Under the pieces are notes generated by a model, which saw nothing but the letters and a program-made list of their open reading frames with translations, was not told the DNA's origin and searched no databases. Below, piece by piece: positions 1 through 4,147 of a stretch of 5,593 nucleotides of DNA. The number at the start of each line of letters is the position of its first letter. Within the stretch, counting starts at the first letter, position 1. Both the position numbers and the translations under genes were made by a program. This DNA is from Euryarchaeota archaeon UBA242 (GTDB lineage Archaea; Thermoplasmatota; Poseidoniia; Poseidoniales; Poseidoniaceae): positions 5,292-10,884 of the forward strand of contig DAJY01000033.1 of NCBI GenBank assembly GCA_002499015.1, written 5' to 3'.

Positions 1-196
1 GTGCACTTCTGCTACCTTTTAGAAGAGCAATATCTAACTTTATCCAATCCCATTCATTAAGTAATCCTTGATTGTAAAGTTCAAACGATTCATCATTATT
101 TATTCCCAATTTATCATAGACATATTGCCACGTAGAAAGGTGATCTACTAGAACACGGTCCATATCAAGACATACTAAGCCGCTGTATTCACTCAT
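1..196 (-). CDS. HAD-family phosphatase, SerB-like, N-terminal fragment
   Basis: Only the first 65 residues are in the window; the gene continues past base 1. Translation from the ATG at 196 begins MSEYSGLVCLDMDRVLVDHL. The hydrophobic strand followed by D11-x-D13 is HAD motif I, where the first Asp would be the phosphorylated nucleophile and the second the general acid. The following stretch (STWQYVYDKLGI, then an acidic helical cap region) resembles the start of phosphoserine-phosphatase-like archaeal HAD proteins. The usual Gly after the second Asp (DxDG) is Arg here. A Shine-Dalgarno sequence GGGTGA lies at 201-206, four bases before the start, which supports this ATG. The start lies 20 bp after the stop of the upstream membrane GT2-like gene, so the two are probably co-transcribed. 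The substrate cannot be told from this fragment; HAD motifs II-IV lie outside the window. Confidence 0.8.
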   Translation of the reverse strand, partial: MSEYSGLVCLDMDRVLVDHLSTWQYVYDKLGINNDESFELYNQGLLNEWDWIKLDIALLKGSRSA

Positions 197-200
197 ATCC

Positions 201-206
201 TCACCC
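201..206 (-). promoter_or_regulatory. Shine-Dalgarno site of the HAD gene
   Basis: GGGTGA on the minus strand matches the archaeal anti-Shine-Dalgarno complement (GGTGA) and lies four bases before the ATG at 196. It fixes the start of the HAD phosphatase and suggests translation from an internal site of a two-gene message. Confidence 0.6.
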
Positions 207-216
207 GATTATGCTC

Positions 217-1077
217 TTAATCTTTATTTTTCCAATCATATTGAGATTGTATCTGCTCTGCTTGCTTACCCATGATATAGAGGATTAGTGCGACCATCAT
301 TGCAAATAATCCAATCATTGTCATCGCAATAACGGATAATGTAACGCCTATCGATGTTGAATTTAACTCATCAAAGGTATCAACAACATTGCCTGATAAT
401 TTATACCCCAATACGAATAAAACGATTCCAGGAATTCCGAATAAAAACAAAGGGTGTTTTGATTCGATCATCCAGTAGAATAGTTGAGCGAAGCGACTTG
501 CAGTCGCTAGTGATTCTCGCTGTGGCAAGCCTACTGAAGAATTAGAACTAACAACTCTCACTTTGAGGTGTTCAGGCAAATCCATAACCGTGGCAAGCGG
601 ACTCAAATTAGACAGAACTTCCATTCCTTTAGGAGTAAATACAAGATGATTAAATTCAACACTCGATAGTACGATCTCTTCCGTATTGATATTTTCCTTG
701 CTGGTTCCCTTTACCGCTATATGTAAATCCCAATTATCTCGTGCTCTATTGACCGTTAGTGGTAAATCGCGAAGTTTCCAACTTGGTGTGACATGAATCA
801 AAAGAGTAGTAGCAATTTCCTCTAATTTACTATTATGCAAAAATTTGATAATTTTCGCTGTTTCCAATTTATCGTCATAATTTAAAACCGGACAATCTAC
901 TTCTGATGCCAGTTCAACCGTCTCATCATTTGAACCTAAATCGAGGAAGATAACTTCATCTGCAACAGAGCGGCAACGAACTATCAGTGAAATGACTCGC
1001 AACTCTACATCGCGACCAATCAAGATGACCCGTAATTCATTGCTCACAAAACCACTGAGCCTTTCTCCCTCTATCAA
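217..1077 (-). CDS. Degenerate GT2-like membrane protein, probable pseudo-glycosyltransferase
   Basis: The protein is 286 residues from a TTG at 1077, or 276 from a GTG at 1047. The later start places the first strand (LRVILIGRD) four residues in, which is more natural for a GT-A fold, so I slightly prefer it. The N-terminal half has GT2 layout: strand 16-21, then DEVIFLDLGSNDETVELA at 40-57, the counterpart of the nucleotide-binding VVVIDDGSSDGT segment. The strand that should end in the metal-binding DxD reads LLIHVTPSW (92-100), with no acidic residue. The IPAxNE motif is also lost (IGRDVE). The C-terminus has two predicted membrane helices, about 207-228 and 242-269, as in archaeal dolichol-phosphate sugar transferases. 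It probably anchors to the inner membrane face. By family it should transfer a sugar from a nucleotide donor to a lipid, but the missing motifs suggest a non-catalytic or altered role. It is probably co-transcribed with the HAD gene downstream. Confidence 0.75.
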   Translation of the reverse strand: MIEGERLSGFVSNELRVILIGRDVELRVISLIVRCRSVADEVIFLDLGSNDETVELASEVDCPVLNYDDKLETAKIIKFLHNSKLEEIATTLLIHVTPSWKLRDLPLTVNRARDNWDLHIAVKGTSKENINTEEIVLSSVEFNHLVFTPKGMEVLSNLSPLATVMDLPEHLKVRVVSSNSSVGLPQRESLATASRFAQLFYWMIESKHPLFLFGIPGIVLFVLGYKLSGNVVDTFDELNSTSIGVTLSVIAMTMIGLFAMMVALILYIMGKQAEQIQSQYDWKNKD

Positions 1078-1143
1078 TTATACCTAGCAAAATTAATTTC
1101 AATGTTGATTCTTTAATTATTTTTCAAAACGGAGATTAGATTT
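1078..1143. promoter_or_regulatory. Divergent AT-rich promoter region between two GT2-type genes
   Basis: This 66 bp spacer separates divergent starts. Two TATA-like stretches are visible: AAATTAATTT around 1089-1098, suited to the minus-strand gene (start site near 1070, consistent with the GTG at 1047), and TTTAATTAT at 1112-1120. The second lies 24-32 bases before the plus-strand GTG at 1144, which would give a nearly leaderless message; a GGAG at 1131-1134 instead argues for a short leader, with initiation from the first box. The box assignments are inference. Confidence 0.4.
1131..1134 (+). promoter_or_regulatory. Shine-Dalgarno site of the GT2 gene
   Basis: GGAG lies nine bases before the GTG at 1144. 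No comparable site precedes the in-frame ATGs at 1183 and 1186, so this site decides for the GTG start. Confidence 0.5.
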
Positions 1144-2124
1144 GTGGGCTTAGTTATAGATTGGATAGCCCCACGGCAATCTATGATGCAGGGGTGGGGT
1201 ATTGGCCTAGTCATTCCCGCTCGTAATGAATCCAGCCACATTGGGCGTGTTCTTTCGACAATCCCTCTATTTGTTGACCATGTGGTCGTAATTGATGACG
1301 GTTCATCCGATGGTACTGGAGAAATTGCAAGTTCTACAAAATGTAGTGCAGAAGTAACTATAATCACATTAGAAGGGTTTGGAGTGGGGAATGCAATTGA
1401 TACAGGTCATCAAAAACTTATTCAAATATTTGCAGATTCAAAGTTTGTTAGTGCCGTAATGGCGGGTGATGGCCAAATGGACCCAGATGACCTTGAGGGT
1501 TTAGTGGAAAATATAATTTCCGGCAAAGGTCAACATATCAAAGGCGATCGATTATTACATCATGATGGGCTTAGAGAAATGCCGCTTATGCGTAGACTAG
1601 CAACCATATTACTATCCTTTTTCACCACTCTAGCGGCTGGCCAAAAGATAACAGACCCACAGTGTGGATATACTGCAACAAGTGATACTGTTCTGCGCAA
1701 TTGGGATTGGAACAAGTCTTGGAAAGGATACGGATATCCAAATTACTGGTTAATTCAATTAGCAAAACATGGATGGAAAATAAAGCACCATCCAGTCAGA
1801 GCAATTTATGAGGATCAAACTTCGGGGATAAATAGTATCTCCTTTTTTTTCAAAGTAGGACTGATGATGATCATACAACACCATATTAGGAACTTCTCTT
1901 GGCTATTTTCACGTCATGTTTCACCTACTACCATTTTCGCTTTCATTTCATATTGCATCGGTTGGATAGCCTTGATTCCATGGATCTCAACCGACTTAGA
2001 ACGTTCCTTAGTGGAACGAGGAATTCCAATAGTGATCATCGTGATTTTGGCTTGGCTTTGTGCGCATCTTTTTGATAGAATGGCTGTAGTCGTCAAACAG
2101 GAACTGAGGGTTGACATAGAATGA
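1144..2124 (+). CDS. GT2 membrane glycosyltransferase (dolichol-phosphate sugar synthase type)
   Basis: The protein has 326 residues and a complete GT-A domain. It shows LVIPARNES (22-30) for the first nucleotide-binding loop, VVIDDGSSDGT (48-58), AGDGQMDPDDLE (107-118) at the metal-binding DxD position, and ITDPQCGYTA (169-178), the conserved acceptor-side motif of this family. GDRLLHH and MRRLAT (134-154) match the segment that usually reads GNRF...R in these enzymes. Two C-terminal membrane helices are predicted, about 262-280 and 292-314. By family it transfers a sugar from a nucleotide donor to a polyprenyl phosphate or membrane glycan at the inner membrane face; the sugar and acceptor cannot be read from sequence. 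The GTG start is supported by GGAG at 1131-1134; an ATG at 1183 would still keep the domain. Its divergent neighbour has the same layout but lacks the catalytic motifs. A T8 run lies in the coding sequence at 1843-1850. Confidence 0.9.
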   Translation: MGLVIDWIAPRQSMMQGWGIGLVIPARNESSHIGRVLSTIPLFVDHVVVIDDGSSDGTGEIASSTKCSAEVTIITLEGFGVGNAIDTGHQKLIQIFADSKFVSAVMAGDGQMDPDDLEGLVENIISGKGQHIKGDRLLHHDGLREMPLMRRLATILLSFFTTLAAGQKITDPQCGYTATSDTVLRNWDWNKSWKGYGYPNYWLIQLAKHGWKIKHHPVRAIYEDQTSGINSISFFFKVGLMMIIQHHIRNFSWLFSRHVSPTTIFAFISYCIGWIALIPWISTDLERSLVERGIPIVIIVILAWLCAHLFDRMAVVVKQELRVDIE

Positions 2125-2145
2125 GATGCCAGTACTTTACAGTCA

Positions 2146-2151
2146 AGGGGG
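2146..2151 (+). promoter_or_regulatory. Shine-Dalgarno site of the parvulin gene
   Basis: AGGGGG lies eight bases before the ATG at 2160 in the 35 bp gap after the glycosyltransferase stop. It supports the start and permits translation as the second gene of a GT2-parvulin message. Confidence 0.5.
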
Positions 2152-2159
2152 TTTAATCA

Positions 2160-2495
2160 ATGCGTAGACATGACAGGAGAAAGAAACCAAGACTTGCCCA
2201 TGTCCGTCATATATTGGTTGCTAACAAGCCCGATGCAAAGCTCTGTCTTGATGCGATACAAGACGCAAAGAAGCCCTTGAAAGAATTCAAAAAGTTGGCA
2301 AAAAAATACTCTACTTGCACTAGCGGCTCAAAAAAAGGTGATTTAGGAGAATTTGTTGAAGGACAGATGGTTCAAGATTTTGAAGATGAAGTTTGGTCTA
2401 TGCAGCCAGAAACTATTCCGCAACGATTTATTAAAACCCAATTCGGATTCCACATTATTTGGGTTCATTCGATAACATTACCTGACAATGATTGA
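2160..2495 (+). CDS. ppiC: Parvulin-type peptidyl-prolyl cis-trans isomerase
   Basis: This is a 111-residue single-domain rotamase that catalyses cis-trans isomerisation of peptide bonds before proline. It closely follows the E. coli PpiC (Par10) pattern: HVRHILV (14-20), FKKLAKKYSTCTSG (43-56), KKGDLGEFVEGQMVQDFE (58-75), and KTQFGFHIIWV (92-102). Expected active-site residues are present: H17, C53, M70, F74 and H98. The domain is almost the whole protein, preceded by a very basic 13-residue tail (RRHDRRKKPR) that could bind nucleic acid or an acidic surface. No signal peptide or membrane anchor is seen, so it should be cytoplasmic. It follows the GT2 gene by 35 bp on the same strand and may share its message, though a functional link is not evident. 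Marine archaea, notably Thaumarchaeota, are known to carry single-domain parvulins of this kind. Confidence 0.95.
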   Translation: MRRHDRRKKPRLAHVRHILVANKPDAKLCLDAIQDAKKPLKEFKKLAKKYSTCTSGSKKGDLGEFVEGQMVQDFEDEVWSMQPETIPQRFIKTQFGFHIIWVHSITLPDND

Positions 2496-2503
2496 GTAAA
2501 TAC

Positions 2504-2519
2504 GTAGTCACTAGACTAC
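2504..2519. terminator. Small inverted repeat between convergent parvulin and tRNA genes
   Basis: GTAGTC (2504-2509) and GACTAC (2514-2519) form a perfect six-base stem with a four-base loop, nine bases after the parvulin stop and 17 bases beyond the tRNA 3' end. No strong T-run follows on the plus strand. On the minus strand a T-rich stretch precedes it, directly after the tRNA. It may help end transcripts from both sides; chance is not excluded for so short a stem. Confidence 0.3.
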
Positions 2520-2535
2520 AGAAACATCAATAAAG

Positions 2536-2610
2536 TGGGCGTACCAAGATTTGAACTTGGGTCCAAGCGTCCCAAACGCCCGAGTATAGGCCAAACTAAC
2601 CCATACGCCC
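2536..2610 (-). tRNA. trnP(UGG): tRNA-Pro (anticodon UGG)
   Basis: The 75-base minus-strand sequence folds as a full cloverleaf. The acceptor stem GGGCGTA pairs with TACGCCC without mismatch. The D arm keeps A14, G18, G19 and A21 with a three-pair stem (including a G-U pair) and a 13-22 mismatch. The anticodon stem GGGCG/CGCTT has two G-U pairs. The loop TTTGGGA gives anticodon UGG (bases 2574-2572) followed by G37. The T arm CCAAG-TTCAAAT-CTTGG is perfect, and G15-C48 can pair. The discriminator base is A, as expected for archaeal tRNA-Pro. CCA is not encoded: the base after the discriminator is C but then TTT follows. There is no intron. UGG reads proline CCA and, by wobble, other CCN codons. 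Confidence 0.96.
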
Positions 2611-2633
2611 TTGATTCTTTGCCACAGCCTTTA

Positions 2634-2642
2634 CCATATGAA
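2634..2642 (-). promoter_or_regulatory. Possible TATA box of the tRNA-Pro gene
   Basis: TTCATATGG on the minus strand lies 24-32 bases upstream of the tRNA 5' end, the spacing expected for an archaeal TATA box. The match to TTTATATA is partial. The tRNA could also be read through from the gene ending at 2645, only 34 bases upstream. Confidence 0.3.
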
Positions 2643-2644
2643 CT

Positions 2645-3082
2645 TCACTCAAGGAGAGTCCAGCGGTTTTCACCAATACGGAGTAACATACCTTGCGTTT
2701 CTGCCATAGAAATCAAATCTTCAGCGTCAATATCAGTGTTTTTAGATTCTATTGTTGTAGTTACTGAATGAATAGTAACTTCACCATTTTCATCAGCCGA
2801 TTGGTGAACCCATTTAGCCATAGTGAATGCGGGGGGGTCTAAATTCTGAACAAGAACTTTTTTTGAGTGTAGTTTTTTCCTCAGCGTGCCCCTCAATTCC
2901 TCAGGAGTATTGGCAATTGCAACTTCCATTCTAAGTTCTGTTTCCGAATTAACTGTTGAAACGATTTCTGCATTTTCACCGATCACATTTCCACAATGCG
3001 GGCACTTCTTGAAATTGCCATTTGAACCATGACATATTCTGCAGGCGCGGCAACGAACAACAATCCATTGTTTTTCTTTCAT
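2645..3082 (-). CDS. Zinc-ribbon protein with possible C-terminal winged helix, function unknown
   Basis: The protein has 145 residues from the ATG at 3082. GAGG lies three bases upstream, which favours this start over an in-frame TTG at 3097. Residues 6-32 read WIVVRCRACRICHG...KKCPHCGNV: a CxxCxxC knuckle (C11, C14, C17) followed by CPHC (C27, C30), so four of five cysteines can hold one zinc. The layout resembles small archaeal zinc-ribbon families such as DUF1922 and DUF5817. The middle (about 40-75) is polar and probably helical. The C-terminus (DAEDLISMAETQGMLLRI followed by WTLLE) looks like a helix-helix-hairpin of a winged helix, which would suit nucleic-acid or protein binding. It lies 26 bp downstream of the decarboxylase homologue and is probably co-transcribed with it. 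The specific function is unknown. Confidence 0.8.
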   Translation of the reverse strand: MKEKQWIVVRCRACRICHGSNGNFKKCPHCGNVIGENAEIVSTVNSETELRMEVAIANTPEELRGTLRKKLHSKKVLVQNLDPPAFTMAKWVHQSADENGEVTIHSVTTTIESKNTDIDAEDLISMAETQGMLLRIGENRWTLLE

Positions 3083-3108
3083 CTTCCTCAAACCCAATCA
3101 AGACTTAA

Positions 3109-3780
3109 TTAGAGTGAAAAATCCGTATCTCCGGAAATATTTGGCTTTCTTCCACCCGGCCTTAATGCAGGTGCAGCAGGTGCTTTAACCTCAACACGAT
3201 TAACCGCAGCCTCGGATGCTTGGCGAGTTAGCCCTCCTCGAACAGGGCCAGTAGCAGTATTTGCTCCAAGTGACAATGAATTAGGCAAAATCAATGCAGC
3301 CATTGCAACACCATGGTGGTCACCTGCAGCTGTAACTTCATCAACTGCTAAATCAAATGAAACAACTTCCAAATCCCTACTCGCGAGTCTGCTTTGTAAA
3401 TTCCTTCTCAGTAATAATGACGTTTCATCATAATCTAAGTTAGTTGAAATTGTTGCAACAATTGCGCATTCATCCCCTTCAGGAGTTTTACAAAAGGCCC
3501 ATGCAACTCCAGCACATGCGCTAGCACCATTCCATGCAAATGATGTTGCTAGATGACATTCTACTAAGGAACCCATCGGCAATGCTTGTGGGGGTACTGC
3601 TTCAAATCCTAATGGTAACATCGCTCCTTTTACTTGGATTAAACGTGCATCACCCAGACCTAATTCAACTAGACCTTGGTCAAATGCATCTTCTTCATTT
3701 TCACCCCAAGGAGCGACGGCAGTCATCAACCAACCTGGGCAAGCGGCGGAGGAGCGTTGGGGGTTCGTTGATGATATCAT
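3109..3780 (-). CDS. Pyruvoyl-dependent arginine decarboxylase homologue lacking the processing serine
   Basis: The protein has 223 residues, near the usual family length plus a C-terminal tail. The order of motifs follows pyruvoyl-dependent arginine decarboxylase (PvlArgDC): a first strand WLMTAVAPWGENEEDAFDQG (17-36), LVELGLGDARLIQV (37-50), LPLGFEAVP (55-63), LPMGSLVECHLA (67-78), then ASACAGVAW (86-94). Active members cut themselves at a Ser-Ser pair in a VSSILPP-like motif to make the pyruvoyl cofactor. Here the aligned segment reads VKGAMLPLG (50-58), with Gly-Ala (52-53) in place of Ser-Ser. The position where the family has a catalytic Glu also seems replaced (AIVAT, 106-110). Residues from about 167 on are low complexity, rich in Ala, Gly and Pro. 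It is therefore probably not a decarboxylase itself; a partner or regulatory subunit is possible. The ATG at 3780 has no Shine-Dalgarno site, so the message may be leaderless. Confidence 0.75.
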   Translation of the reverse strand: MISSTNPQRSSAACPGWLMTAVAPWGENEEDAFDQGLVELGLGDARLIQVKGAMLPLGFEAVPPQALPMGSLVECHLATSFAWNGASACAGVAWAFCKTPEGDECAIVATISTNLDYDETSLLLRRNLQSRLASRDLEVVSFDLAVDEVTAAGDHHGVAMAALILPNSLSLGANTATGPVRGGLTRQASEAAVNRVEVKAPAAPALRPGGRKPNISGDTDFSL

Positions 3781-3831
3781 GAGTTAGCAGAGGTGCAACA
3801 GGTTCATGAATAGAGTGGTTCACCCGACATT
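3781..3831. promoter_or_regulatory. Symmetric divergent promoter with central palindrome
   Basis: This 51 bp gap lies between divergent starts at 3780 (minus) and 3832 (plus). The palindrome TTCATGAA at 3803-3810 is centred at 3806.5, almost exactly halfway, about 26 bases from each start codon. That is the spacing of a TATA box to a leaderless start. It is flanked by an imperfect inverted repeat, GGTGCAAC (3792-3799) and GTTCACC (3818-3824). Neither start has a Shine-Dalgarno site. The function is inferred. Confidence 0.4.
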
Positions 3832-4137
3832 GTGGAACTGCTTTCTAGACGAATGATGTCATTAGCCATCATTCTTTTCGTGATTATAATTTTTGCTCAA
3901 CATGTTGTTAGCACAAGAAATTATAATTTAATACTTCCAGCATTAATATTTTCAACTGTTTTGATATTGTTAAGATCTACATTATCTCGTGAAAAGAAAA
4001 ACAATTCGCCCTCTTCTAGCGCTGGGTTAAATTCTATAGTTACTAACACTAGTCATCTAGGACAAACTTCAATCGAGGAAGTTCAAACGGTAATTCCAGA
4101 CCCGATTCAATCTGGCTACGATATTCCTTTGATGTGA
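3832..4137 (+). CDS. Small two-helix membrane protein, function unknown
   Basis: The protein has 101 residues from a GTG at 3832, or 94 from the ATG at 3853; no Shine-Dalgarno site decides between them. Two hydrophobic helices are clear: about 9-26 (MSLAIILFVIIIFAQHVV) and 31-48 (YNLILPALIFSTVLILLR), joined by a short polar turn. Arg6-Arg7 before and REKK (53-56) after the hairpin put both ends in the cytoplasm by the positive-inside rule. The remaining 45 residues are polar, Ser/Thr rich and probably disordered, ending in the hydrophobic stretch YDIPLM. I recognise no family. The coding potential rests on the clean hairpin topology, the divergent promoter and the exact abutment of its stop with the next gene's stop. 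The last three codons lie within a perfect palindrome shared with the convergent nuclease gene. Confidence 0.7.
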   Translation: MELLSRRMMSLAIILFVIIIFAQHVVSTRNYNLILPALIFSTVLILLRSTLSREKKNNSPSSSAGLNSIVTNTSHLGQTSIEEVQTVIPDPIQSGYDIPLM

Positions 4138-4147
4138 TCACATCAAA
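4128..4147. terminator. Perfect 20 bp palindrome over two abutting stop codons
   Basis: TTTGATGTGATCACATCAAA is a perfect palindrome centred between bases 4137 and 4138. These are the last bases of the two convergent stop codons. Either transcript can fold an eight-pair stem with a GATC loop at its coding end. There is no intergenic DNA, so any terminator must overlap coding sequence. A role as a bidirectional 3'-end hairpin or protein-binding site is inferred. Confidence 0.45.

Noticed and set aside
1113..1367. Minus-strand open frame opposite the start of the GT2 gene
   Set aside because: It is antisense to the conserved GT-A motifs and has no recognisable domain or start signal.
2535..2771. 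Plus-strand open frame of 78 codons
   Set aside because: It runs through the antisense of tRNA-Pro(UGG) and of the zinc-ribbon gene and shows no protein family features.
2831..2880. Runs of G7 and A6-A7 in the zinc-ribbon gene as frameshift sites
   Set aside because: The frame is intact across all of them and no alternative downstream frame of note opens; the runs encode ordinary Pro and Lys codons.
3804..3830. Minus-strand mini-ORF ATG...TGA of eight codons upstream of the decarboxylase homologue
   Set aside because: Its start lies upstream of the likely TATA position for that gene, so it would not be in the message; the length is easily met by chance.
4132..4143. CRP-like operator, from TGTGA...TCACA in the palindrome
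   Set aside because: The half-sites abut without the six-base spacer of the CRP site, and the site lies at gene ends rather than at a promoter.
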